Part shown: positions 26,133-36,802 of the stretch, piece by piece
Numbering within the stretch: position 1 is the stretch's first letter
Layout: each line of letters starts with the position of its first letter
Assembly (NCBI GenBank): GCA_013397455.1
Contig: VYZB01000079.1
Span: 1,205,200 to 1,269,199 of the forward strand
Direction of reading: 5' to 3'
Source: Crotophaga sulcirostris
Lineage: Eukaryota; Chordata; Aves; Cuculiformes; Crotophagidae
Length of the DNA: 64,000 nt
The notes under the pieces: model-generated
What the model was told of the DNA's origin: nothing
The model's input: the letters and a program-made list of their open reading frames with translations, nothing else
The model's database searches: none
Position numbers and translations under genes: made by a program

Positions 26133-26188
26133 TTGAGACCAACAGTGCAGATATTCCTTTTTGAGACACACAGTGCAGGTATTCCTTT
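26133..26188. repeat. 28-bp tandem duplication
   Basis: Two adjacent 28-base copies (26133-26160 and 26161-26188) begin TTGAGAC and end TATTCCTTT, with three mismatches. The junction is exact. The divergence suggests an old event, or drift after replication slippage. It lies in non-coding sequence. Confidence 0.9.
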
Positions 26189-27439
26189 AGCAATTTTTTT
26201 GGTTGGTTGGGTTGAGAGGTTTTTGGTGGGCTTGTCCGTTCTGAATAGGTAGCATTCATCTAGTGTTTTTAACTGATTACTGTGTACTTAGAGCTCAAAA
26301 GAAAACAGGAAGGCAATGTAAAACAATAGATAAGCAGCATCATTGCTTGTGTACAGTAACAGGGTTAAACAGCTGGGTAGAAGAAACTCCTTAGCTTTAG
26401 TGCTGATATAAGTGAGCCCAACTGTCAGTGGGGCTGACAGATCAACACAGCCTCTCACAAAATCCCCAGAAAAACGTGCTCACGCACGCTCAGACTTCAA
26501 GCAAGGCAGGCTGGAGGTGGTGCTCATGGGTGCAAAGGGGACATCATGAGAGTTGAAGTAGTAAAATCTGAGTATTAGGGGCTTTACTGTTTTCACTTAT
26601 TGATCTAAGTGCTCTGTATCACTGGGTGAAAGCATAAATGCATCTATCAAGGGAAAAGTCTGATTTTGAGACAACTTATTCTGTGTTTCAAAGAGCCACA
26701 AGCCTTACAGCTGCCGTGCCTGTGGATCCACAGTGCTCATGTGTTCAAGAACGGTGGACGTAGCATCCACCAGGGTCCTTTCTAACAGCAAGGTGCAGAA
26801 TGCAGAAAGTTTGACAAGTTGTATAGGAGGGTCTCTTGAAGTGTCTAAAATAGGTCTTAGATACTGTTAAGTTCTCTTGAACAACCTCTCACAAGCAAGT
26901 GTTGCACATAGGAGAAAGCTCCTATGGTAGATATGGTTATCAAAGATCACAATGAGGTGGCTGTTGAGCAAGAAGCAAGCTTTGAGTTGGTTCAGGAAAA
27001 AACTCATACTATACAGCAGTGAAATTTGGTGGATATGGAAGATGCCAAATGGAACTGGATAGGAACAACCTGAGCATCAGGAGCTTCATCATGGAGCTCT
27101 GAGCTGCATATCTTCTAGTGTGCTGCTGCTTTCGTGTGGGATAGACTCTCTTTTGGGGCCCCTTCAGTTAATTAATGGCATTCAGAACGAAGTCTGCGAA
27201 AAAGCTACAGCAAACAGAATATATCTGTTCAGACTGTTTTCCTGGAATGTCCCTAAACAAAAGCTAATTCCCTGGAGGGAAATGCTTTAGTGTCCTTTTG
27301 CTCGGAAATCATCAGATTGTAGTCACTTCTGAAAACCCATAATTGTAATAAAATGATTCTTTCCAAAAGATACTTGGGTTGTTTTCCACCCTGTTCAATG
27401 AGATCCATATTCCATGGCACTGACTGTAAGTGAATAGTT

Positions 27440-27830
27440 TGAAGATAAATTAATGTCATGTCATGAATGTGTTTCTACTTTGTCGTGGTGAGACATCAGC
27501 AAATTAAATTCTGAAACAAGGGATTTTTTTGTTTATTTCCATAATAAAAAAAATTTTAAAGATCTATTAATGCTACGGAAAAAATGGCATATTTAACCCT
27601 GTTCTGGTTATTACTATGGTAGTTTGATGTAAAAAAGGAAATTAAGGACAGAGCTTCAGTTTCGTTTCCAGTTCAGACTTTTGAGAATCTAAGTTTCTTT
27701 CAGTTTATTCATAATTTAGCAACAATTTGGATTCATCTAAAAATGCTTAAATATCTTGAAAAAAATATGAATATTTATTTAAATGAGATAGTATGGAGTG
27801 TGCAGATGTGTATGCATGAATGTCTAGTTT
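27440..27830. promoter_or_regulatory. AT-rich segment, possible conserved non-coding element
   Basis: Dense in short A/T motifs typical of deeply conserved vertebrate non-coding DNA (TTAATG, TTATTTAAAT, CATAATTTAGC, ATGAATATTTATTT), and without repeat features or long open frames. This is an impression from composition only; no alignment was possible. It could equally be ordinary AT-rich intergenic DNA. Confidence 0.2.
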
Positions 27831-29719
27831 CAAATGTGTACATCCTACCCCAGCCTCTGGAACTGGGATGGAAATTCAGGATTATTAGTTACAATGCTCC
27901 TTGCTAGTATGTCCAAGGTCCACTTTGCAAGATAATGTCCCTGTCTGAAACAGGGAGAGCAGAAGTAGAGCCTATTCAGAGCCAAATAAATATCACTGTA
28001 AAATATGCTTTGAGTCACATGCTTGCTGTGGGCATTGCAGAGGCAGTGAGCATGGATGAAGAGTGTTGAAAGAGATGGCTTTGTTCAAGAGTGCTGATAT
28101 GTGGGAAACATTAGATTAAAGGCAAACAACAGAGCAAAACCACTTGGAAAATGTGTCTGCTGAACAAGGAAGAAAGAGTCCCCAAGGCAGGCTGTGAGCT
28201 TGTTCTCAGTGCTTGTCTCAAGCTGTGATGGGTGTCCATGTAACTTGCTGAGACAAGCTGCCTGACTGATAGCAGCAACAGCTGCACTGGGAATTGGAGG
28301 GAGACTGGAAAACCACCTAGCTGCTACTTGCTGCCATTTCACATGGCAAAGACTGATATGGACTTGGGAGTGAGCTGTGGCCCCCTCAAGGTTCCCCTCA
28401 CTCATACCTCACCTGACCCAGTTTCCATTTTGCTCTATCTTATGGCATAGAGGGGAAGAGTGGAGAAGAGGAGATCTTGTCCCTCCTCTCTGAACTCCAA
28501 GATGTGTTCAAGGGCTTTGTGAAATCAAGGTCTTGGAGCCGAACTTAAATGTTGTTTCAACAACATTTGACCTACCTACTGAACCTTTTTGCTTTATCCA
28601 CAGTAGATTGCTGTGGGGCATGAGTTATGGGAACCCCTACGTAGACATGATGATGAGTGGTTCTGAGATCTTAATCCAGATGTGCAAGGATATAAAATGG
28701 AGGCAAATTAAAACAGTAAAATTAAATCTTCCATTCTTCTCTGAAAAGTGGAACTCTCTTATATTTTAAGCTTTCCCTTTCTCCTTTACCCTCACAGATC
28801 CAGCCTTGTTAAGGCACCCTCAGGATGAGGACAGTTGCCTACCCTGGGTTCAGTTCAGCTCCAAGTAGAAGTCCCAAATGAGGTGGCTTATTTTTCTCTT
28901 TCTTCTAACCTAAATCAATCGTGAATACTCAGAGTGACCACTTAATCAGAGGCTCCTTTGTGGTTTCAAAGGATTGTCTTCCAGATTTAGCGTGTTTCCA
29001 AACCATTTCCTACTTTTCTGTTCTTGGTGCCGGATCATCTGCCAGCTTTGTCAGCCAGGATGAAATGTGGATAGTGGACTCCAGGCATTTTCATCCAAAA
29101 CTTTCAGATAATTACAAAGTAATAAGTAGATGATTTTCACTGTCCTTGGAGAGTTAATGTTTTACAGTTGCTGGCCAGGCTTTTTGATGCAACAAATTCA
29201 GAAAAGAAAAACAGATTTCCTTATGCTGAGGAAGGGAACTGTCTCTCTAGTTTTTGATAGCTAACCAATCTTGAATAAGAACCATGTCTGACAAGCATTC
29301 AGATTTAGCAGTCATGTACAAACTACATGTTGTTCAGTTTGCAACTCTGCAAATCAAGACTCTGAAGAAACTGCTCACAGCTGCCCAGATAGCATTCAGC
29401 AGCAAAATTTGAAGATGAGGAGGTAATTTAATGACAAACCCCTTTCCTAGCAACTTGTTAGCTCCCTTTTGAATTGGGTCCTGGAAATAGTTATTCTGGT
29501 CTTGTTAAGGCTTAAAGATACATCAAAATATAAGGAAATAAAAAAGAAGTCATTGAATTGAACTCAAATCTTAGATCCAAGCTCCCTGAATTTGGGAAAT
29601 GTTTGGATCAGGTTCTAAACTTTGTTTTGAATCCATTGCTAAAGGAAAAATAAAAAATAACACTGGTCCTAACAACCACTAGTTACTTGTAACAGAGAAC
29701 AACCCTGTTTGTTAAATGT

Positions 29720-29960
29720 CTGGGTTCTTACTGAGAAACCGTTGTTTTATGTGAATTATCCAAGTTATTCAGACATAATTTTGAGTGCTCTGCATTGACC
29801 TTTGAAGAAACGCATTCTAATTTACCTATTACCATGATGGAATCTACTTATTAGCTGATGTTTTTAAATGCTTAAATTTTAATTTTTATTCCTGAGTTAT
29901 GATCTGAAAGTATTAAATCCATGAAGGAAGTGGAGAGAGTTTCACAATGGTCTACCAGCA
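29720..29960. promoter_or_regulatory. AT-rich segment, possible conserved non-coding element
   Basis: Contains clustered homeodomain-like and AT-hook-like cores (ATAATTTT, TAATTTACC, TTATTAGC, TTAAATTTTAATTTTTATT) and no repeat signature. Composition-based suggestion only. Confidence 0.2.
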
Positions 29961-30632
29961 TGGCATCACTTAGTAAGTACTGATTGAAGGTGAGCTGAGA
30001 ACTTGGTTCAAAGCCCCTTTACAAGGACTTTAACCAACTTCTAAGTACTTTAGTTTAGTCCCTTTTTTGCCCTGGTGAACTGAAGTCTAAAATTACGGAG
30101 TCATTAATAGCATAAGATTCTGCTGGACTCAACTGACAGAGATGGGTCTAAAGGAAAATGAGAATGTGTATGCAGACGAGCAGGGTGCTCTGACAGCCTC
30201 CTGTGAACCTTTCCTTGTGTGGAAAATAAGAAATCTTTTTTCTTGTGCTCCATTCTCCTTCATATGCTCTTATGGCCACTGGTGATTCACAAGGGAAAAG
30301 TGTCTGCCTTGAGAGCAAAGACTTTCCTCAGAGGGAGAGATCCATCTATGGGCTGGGGTTTCAGGCAAGCAGGGCCTCTCCAGCTAATTCTGACTGAGTT
30401 TAACATTAAAAGATGTTTCAACAACAGTGAAAGCCGGCGAGCCTCTCTCATTAACCATGTACTTGTAAAAGGAGGCATAAAGCGATTATGTGGATTAACA
30501 ACAGGGCTAGAGCATGTTACAGGAGGGAGAGGCAGGCATTTGCTGCTTTGACTGGAAAAGGTATGACATCTGCATATTTCAAGGGTAGAAGTGACAGATT
30601 TCAGAAATGTGTGCTCACTTTCTTTTCCTTAG

Positions 30633-30736
30633 TTTTCTTGCCATGCCCTGAAGATCTGCACCAATGAAACAGAGCATCTTAGGGCAGAAGAGCATGAAGA
30701 AGAAACTACAGGGAAATGGAATGGGGAGGAAGGAAG
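30633..30736 (+). other. Candidate exon (104 nt)
   Basis: The segment is bounded by a strong acceptor-like tract (CTCACTTTCTTTTCCTTAG ending at 30632) and a donor-like GGAAG|GTAAGAAT at 30736/30737. Reading from its first base gives an open frame of 34 codons plus two bases, with the acidic string TNETEHLRAEEHEEETTGKW near its centre; the other two frames are closed. An open frame of this length is not improbable by chance, so the case rests on the paired splice signals. It could be coding, a non-coding RNA exon, or a pseudo-exon. No partner exon was identified confidently. Confidence 0.25.
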
Positions 30737-31839
30737 GTAAGAATATTGTTTCACGACTCTGTCAAGAGTTCAACTTCAGAAAGGAGGAGGTCAGAGGAGA
30801 TTCAGACCCTCTGATGCAGCTCAAAGTTAGTATCATCGTGTGGATGGTCTGGAAACACTGTTTTTTAAAACTTGGGGCCCCAAGGCTGTAAAAGCTTAAA
30901 AACTGTATACTGTCATCTACTTCAGTTCTGGAACCAAATTGTCAAGGGTGGTGTTTGCTTTCCAGATGTGTGGCTTAGGCTGTAGATCAATCTTGGGCCA
31001 CAGAGAGGATGATATACACCTGAAACTTGTTCACTGAATCTAGTCTCTCCGTAAGTATATCACAATTTTAAAAACATAAAAATGGTTGTGCTGAGGACTC
31101 ACCAAGGATCCCTCCAACCCAATCTCTAGTGATATCCAAGAGAGAATTCATGGAAGATTAGGAACAGGGCAAACATACATGATATTCTCTCCAAGGTAGT
31201 TTTTCAGTGTGAAACTGTTTTCACTGAGAACATCTCATGAGCCTTCTGTGAAGAGTCTACTAAACCTCAATGAAGCTTTTCCCCAAGTAAATTACTTCCA
31301 TTGAGCCCGTGTACACTTTTTCTGTATCCAAAACATGCTTTGTCAGGGAATCACACAGGTTATTTACCTGTTGTGTGAGGAACCACATCCCTCCCACACT
31401 GAATTGGAGTCGGTCTTCTTCACAGATAACATGTATCTCTTATGAAAGGTTCTGAGTTGTATTTTGGAAGTTACTGTTAGGAAAACACTCTGATCACTTT
31501 GTCACTGATTCTGCTTTTACAGAACAAGGAAAGATGTTATACAGCTCCATATTCAAAAGCACTTTAAGTTCAGGGGGCTTACACCAATGGGACACATGCA
31601 GCTTGTGTGAAAAGTGAGTTTGTTAGACATGATGGATGATCTGGAGAGTGAAATAAATTGAAGGGGATGGATTCTGGCAATACAAAAGTTTGCATCAGGT
31701 TTTTGATTGCTTTCCTTCTGTTTTCCAACTCTTTCTCCACTTCTATTCACAAGACTCCTTAAAAATGAAGTCATAAATTTTCCAGTTGCCACAGCCAATA
31801 TCAGATATGTGCAATGGCACTGAAGACTGGACCCAGATC
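30737..31839. other. Gene-free unique sequence
   Basis: The minus-strand frame at 31553-31798 (81 codons) is unrecognised. No repeat or CpG cluster is visible. Confidence 0.55.
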
Positions 31840-32060
31840 TACTGGTAGATAATTAAATGCTAATAAGAAAGTGACTTTTACCAACCCTGGCGGCAGCTTC
31901 ATTTTATAATTGCTGGTTGGAGCTGCTGACACAGCAGAGCTTGGAAAATAATAAGCCATGTGTCCTCTTACCAGGAAGGAGTGGTCCTATTTTTATAGTG
32001 CATTTTAAGTGGCCAATTTTAATTTCCTACAAAGCTTAGGAGAGAGACCAGGATATTAAT
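31840..32060. promoter_or_regulatory. Possible enhancer-like conserved non-coding element
   Basis: Includes TTAAGTGG at 32005-32012, a match to the NKX2-type site TNAAGTGG. It also includes a CCTATTTTTATAG A/T core just upstream, a CCAAT at 32013-32017 and AATTAAATGCTAATAAG at the left end. There is no repeat and no open frame. Single motif matches are common by chance; the clustering plus the 'conserved-looking' texture is the only basis. Confidence 0.25.
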
Positions 32061-32357
32061 AATTAAGAGTGGAAAAAACTAAAGCAAGGAGGAGATGATG
32101 TCTGAGAAAGACATAGCTGATGCATGCAAAGACTTACATCGTGAAATTAAGCATATGTATGTTTAAAGAGGAAATTCGGAAAAGTATTTTAAATCTGTGA
32201 TCAGTTAGGCAACAGAACTGTTTGTCAAGGAGGTCACTGAGGGCTTGTCAAAACAGTGTTCAGGTAGAAAAGAGGAAACACTTAAAATGTGCTTAAGGTA
32301 GCAAAATAATGAAGAGCACTGTGGAAAACCACTTCGCCGCTCGCCTGCGTTCTACAG

Positions 32358-32390
32358 GTCTGTCTTGCTGTGGCCAAGGAGATACTTGCT
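32358..32390 (+). other. Candidate 33-nt micro-exon
   Basis: A pyrimidine-rich stretch with four CpGs (CTTCGCCGCTCGCCTGCG, 32333-32350) leads to TTCTACAG, and 33 bases later there is a strong donor, CTTGCT|GTAAGTAAAG. The 33 bases keep phase and encode VCLAVAKEILA in the first frame; all three frames are open, as expected at this length. The arrangement resembles an in-frame micro-exon, but an isolated acceptor/donor pair can arise by chance. No flanking exons of the same gene were recognised. Confidence 0.2.
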
Positions 32391-33018
32391 GTAAGTAAAG
32401 GATAACATATAGAATATATAACAGGGAATACTACACCAAAGCATCTATAAGCTACCTGGGGAATTCCCTGCCACCTAATCCCATGCCATTTAGGGCTCAT
32501 TCAAAGAAAGGACTAGAATCTCTTTGCCGTCACTGGCAATGTTTGTAGAAGAGGATGCGCACGCTGCTCAGAGGGAGTGTGTACTCTGTGTTGGGTATTG
32601 GCATGCTGTTATTCTTGATGTTCATGATCTGATCTGTAGAAGGTGTCTGTCATGTCCAAGGATGCAAAGGTTCACCCTTCTCTAAGTGTTCGAACTGCAC
32701 AAATAAGCACATTTATGTATGTCCTGGACATTTTTCAAATATTGGACTGGATTCTTTTCTAATGTAAATTGTCAGTGTCCAACAAACCAGGAGGATTTAC
32801 AGCAGCTGCAGATTTGACATTTCTCCCCAGTGATTGCCTTGGGGTTCAGTTCTGAGCTTGATAGATTGAGTGGTGACTCTTGTGCTCTTGGGCTCTTCTG
32901 TGAAGAGGTATTTTAAATTCTCCAATTCATCATCTTCCCTAGAGCTAGACAAAAAGCCAAAGGCTGACTTTCAGCCAGGATGCTGACTAAAACCATAGCA
33001 CTTCTAAGCCAGGAGCTC

Positions 33019-33050
33019 AAAAAAAAAACAAACAACAAAACAATCAAAAC
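33019..33050. repeat. A-rich simple tract with CAA interruptions
   Basis: A run of A followed by CAAACAACAAAACAATCAAAAC. Simple A/C sequence without an associated repeat body on its 5' side that I recognise. Confidence 0.8.
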
Positions 33051-33137
33051 AGACTTCTGGTCAATGCAGAGAAAGAATAATTGAGGCCTAAATAGCTGTG
33101 TATTGAAATGTGTTTGTACATTGAAATTTTTTTTCAC

Positions 33138-33159
33138 CTGTGTGCTCAAGAGCACACAG
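33138..33159. repeat. Perfect 10-bp inverted repeat
   Basis: CTGTGTGCTC and its exact complement GAGCACACAG are separated by AA. It would fold as a tight hairpin, or represent a palindromic protein-binding site. There is no T-run or gene end next to it to suggest a defined role. Confidence 0.8.
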
Positions 33160-33322
33160 CTGTTCATATCTACAAGAAGATGTGAAAATCAAAAGGACTG
33201 TAATTGGCATTTACCATATGCAGATGTAAATAACAATGCATAGTAGAAAGCAGAGAAGAATGGGGCCTTTTCAGTTAAAATACCTCCCTGGCCTAGATCA
33301 TAGGAGTTGCCAACAAAGGGCT

Positions 33323-33450
33323 TGGGGTCAAATTCAGTAAGACCTTCTAAGAATGTGATGACTGTACTCGTCAACCACTTACACTCCTGTAAATCAGCAA
33401 CATCTGAATAAAAGGCAACGTTGTTACTGCAGTATCAGCTCAACTGAAAT
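33323..33450. repeat. Palindromic sauropsid repeat relic (degenerate)
   Basis: GGGGTCAAATTCAGTAAG at the left, then CACTTACACTCCTGTAAATC followed by AGCAACATCTGAA, follow the remembered 'gggtcaaattca...cttacactggtgtaaatcagcataactc' pattern of the same repeat class. Divergence is high and the right end is blurred. Assignment rests on pattern memory plus the nearby recurrence of related fragments. Confidence 0.45.
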
Positions 33451-34197
33451 AAAACAATTAGAATATTTTTCAGTTTTTCTGGGGATCATATCTGCAAAGA
33501 AAATTTTGAAGTAGATGATGCAAAGGACACTGTTGCAGACAAGAAAAGGTGTGATTGCAATTTCTTTATTATTAATGACATCTCCTCTAGCCTAAATGTA
33601 TTTTTAATTCATTAGCCTCAGTCAATGTTCAACTACATTTTTATTATTAGAATGCATTTCAAAACTGTCCTGTATGTAATTTTGTGTGTGTTTGATTTGA
33701 GTCAGCAGTTTACAGTTTATACAGAAGTAACATTTGCGATACCAAGTCCTAGAGGAATTTTTCAAGACAACAAGGTTATTTCACATGAGCAGTTAAAAAA
33801 AAAATCAAAAAAATTACAAACATCTGTATTTTCTCGAGGGAGCCATAGATTATTGCTTACAATGGTGTAGGCTGGAATGTGCCTCTTTCAGCTGGACAAA
33901 TCCATGTGCCCTTGCCAAGTTTCACATTTCCCTTTTTCCTCAGCTGCTGCATCCAGCGTTGGCACTGTGTCTACTTATTATATTTATTTATTGGATTTTC
34001 TGGGTCCAGCTTTGGCATTTACCTCATTTCTGTATTTTTTTCTTCCTTACCTTGCTGTCTGATATCATTCAAGAGAGATCAGGATGGGAAAATCCCATGG
34101 CTTGCAGAGTCCAGTCAGATATGATAGTAAATATATGAGCTTATGTAGTGCAGAAAATGACAGACAGTTGGCCAGTTCTGAGCAGAATTGTTGTGTA

Positions 34198-34239
34198 GGA
34201 GTTTTGCTGTTGTTTTCAATGAGATCAGGACTGGGCACC
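34198..34239. repeat. Palindromic sauropsid repeat relic (fragment)
   Basis: GGAGTTTTGCTGTTGTTTTC then AATGAGATCAGGACTGGGC matches the remembered half-element 'ggagttttgccattgacttcaatggga.caggattgggcc' of the palindromic repeat class. Only one arm is present. Confidence 0.4.
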
Positions 34240-36768
34240 TTGCTGCAATGAGAAGTGGACCCAGGCCATGTGGCTTTTCATCCAGACCTTCCCAAAACCC
34301 AGGAGTGTTTAAATCTCACCACCCCTTGGTGAGAACGTGCGATGCTTGGATGTGCATGTGTTTGGGTTGACTTTGAACGTGCCATGTAAGTAGAGCCCTG
34401 GTGTTAATGTTCCCAAGCAGAAGTTTGCAGAGGGATCGAGACAGTCTTTGGACATTGAAGAAGATGCCTAACGGTGCCATGTTCTTCTGTCTTCCTTTTT
34501 CCCAGCCGTGCTTGTTCAATGTTGTGCAAAAAAGTTGGTGCTCAATATGTTTCAGGAAGACAATTCTCTATTTGTACTCATTTCTTGAACCCTACTCCTG
34601 TACACCTTGTATTCAAAGAAAAGAGTCAAGACACAAGGCTGCTCTGTTTGTCGCTCCAGATTCAGTGTTCTTTAATGCAACAGTTATTCTTGATCGTAGT
34701 CTTTTATAATCTTATTTTGGTTTACTTAAACCAGTGTGAAAAATCTGAGAGGCTGGCAAATTGAATTTCTTAATTCTCTGATTCATTATCTTTTAATTTT
34801 TAATAGAGAAAATGAAAAGAAAACAACCCTGAGAATTGATACATGGCATATAACACAGCCTATTTGGATGGGAAACACGAATCTGTCACACACGCCTCAA
34901 ATATAAATCACTCTTGCACCATAGGGATATCAAGACTTTTAGTACGAATGTATGTGTTGGGAAATTGTTCTGCAAATGTTACATGTACGTGTGCAGTAGC
35001 TAATTTGCAAATCTGAAAAACTTGGCTTGTTTATATCCTCTCTGAAGTAATCCAGAGTGCCTGTTCCATGCTGGGAAACGGGCTACTCTGCCAAATGAAG
35101 GTTTTTTTTTTATAAAATCGTCAGTTAGGTGGTGGTATCGTAGCACAAAATGTCCCAACCTGGTAAACATTTTATTTAATTTTGAGTTTATTTTTAGCAC
35201 TTGCGATTTAATGAGACATCTTTTTCTCTCTGAGGGTGGAGCAGGGGATTCTGCATATGTACAGAGAGGCCAATCCCTGGCATCAATACAGTCTGCAGTA
35301 CAAGGCACAGGGGAGCGTGTGTCATCTGCTGAGCACGTAGTATAGAGATCTCTGTTCAGTCTCTAGAGACTGACTGTTACCGGCTCAACTCAAAGAAACA
35401 AAGCCTTCTGGCTTGGGTTATAGTGATGAATGACTTAAGCTCTAAAGGTCTTGCTTTGATCCCTGATATGTTGGTCAAACCGAATGTTTTACCAGTCTTT
35501 TCACCTAAGATTTATGGAGAAGTGTCTGCTTCTGTGCAGTTCGAACCTGCCTGCAGCCTGAAGCCCTAAAGGCTAAGCTTCATTTTGGCATGATTTTTTT
35601 CCCCTCAAAACTAGGATTAAATCAGATAATTTAATTTGAGAAAAAAACAGGAGGAGAACGGTTTTGTGGGAGTCGTCTTGACCTGAGGTGCCAGTAACCA
35701 GTAGCCTGTAAATTATTGTGCTGGTGGACCAGCTGAAAGCCTGGTTTCTTATTTCTGAAGGAAATGCTAGAACCAAAGGCATCTCTCTGGGCAGACTTTC
35801 TGGGGTATGATTTTGTCCTTATTTGATATGGACACAGATCAACATGCTATCTGCAGTGAAGAATAGCATGTGTGATAATTATAAAGGGACATATGTAGAA
35901 AAGGAGTCCAAATTCAAGGATGCAATGAATGAATCAGTGGTTAATTAAAGTGCTTCTGAAGTATTTGGATGATATAAAGGGAAAGTAGTTTAAAAATGCT
36001 TTTGTTTAGTCATTGCTCTCTACTTGTTTACCTGGAAAACAAATATGTGTCAACCAGTAGTAATATTATGTGCTTTTATTGTACTTTCATGCTCAGCTGA
36101 CACATCTGTAGGTTGAGTTGTTCAGTGCAGCCCGAGTCATAGGGAAGTCAGAGGGATTAAATTAACTTCTTGTGTGACTACAGGCGAGGACAAGGATGCC
36201 AAATGACAATGTGAGTACCAAAGGTGTCATGTATTTTTTTAAGTGCAGTCCAAAGCCATATTATCTGTTTTATGGCTAAGTGAGGACTAAGTTTGTGTTC
36301 CAAAGGTTTTAGATGTTGATAAGGTCAGTCAATTCTTCACATGTGAAAAACCCTCTTGTGTGGTCATAGATGTTCATAAGTAGATCAGAGTTTTACTTGG
36401 CATGGCTTAAATTTCAGACCTAACATTTGTAGACTACAACAGCGTGCTATTTGATATTAGAAGGAAAAACAGGAGGGGTTGAGAGAAATTAGATTTCAAT
36501 GAGATTTAATATAGTTCATCCAGTGATTTTAAGTGATTTCGGCACCAAAGGCTTTTGGATACACTTTGGTGTACTTTAACCTTGAGTGATACATGTTGAC
36601 TGTAGCATTTGCATGAGAAAATATTGTGTGGGCTTGAAATAGTTCCACTTTTAGATGTGTAATCATGAAGACTTACTCTGTTTGCTGGTGGAAGTTTAAT
36701 AATACTCAAGCATAAATAAGATGCAGTTATTCTTCTACTGGATTACTTGTACCAAGGGGTTATCATAA

Positions 36769-36802
36769 AATTACAGTTGAGTACCAATTACAGTTGAGTA
36801 CC
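36769..36802. repeat. Perfect 17-bp tandem duplication
   Basis: AATTACAGTTGAGTACC occurs twice head-to-tail (36769-36785 and 36786-36802) without a mismatch. Perfect identity suggests a recent slippage event, so the copy number may vary between individuals. Confidence 0.95.

Larger units (their letters stand above)
26189..30632. other. Gene-free sequence, partly AT-rich
   Basis: No recognised gene. AT-rich segments at 27440-27830 and 29720-29960 are listed as possible conserved non-coding DNA. The 110-codon frame at 30219-30551 starts with GTG and lacks an ATG at the hydrophobic N-terminal stretch, so its signal-peptide look is not meaningful. Confidence 0.55.

Noticed and set aside
30219..30551. 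Open frame with a signal-peptide-like N-terminus
   Set aside because: It begins with GTG, not ATG, so the hydrophobic start would not be the translated N-terminus in a vertebrate.
35539..35550. tRNA B-box-like GTTCGAACC (a similar GTTCGATCC lies at 6249)
   Set aside because: No A-box at the right spacing and no foldable acceptor or anticodon stems around either site.
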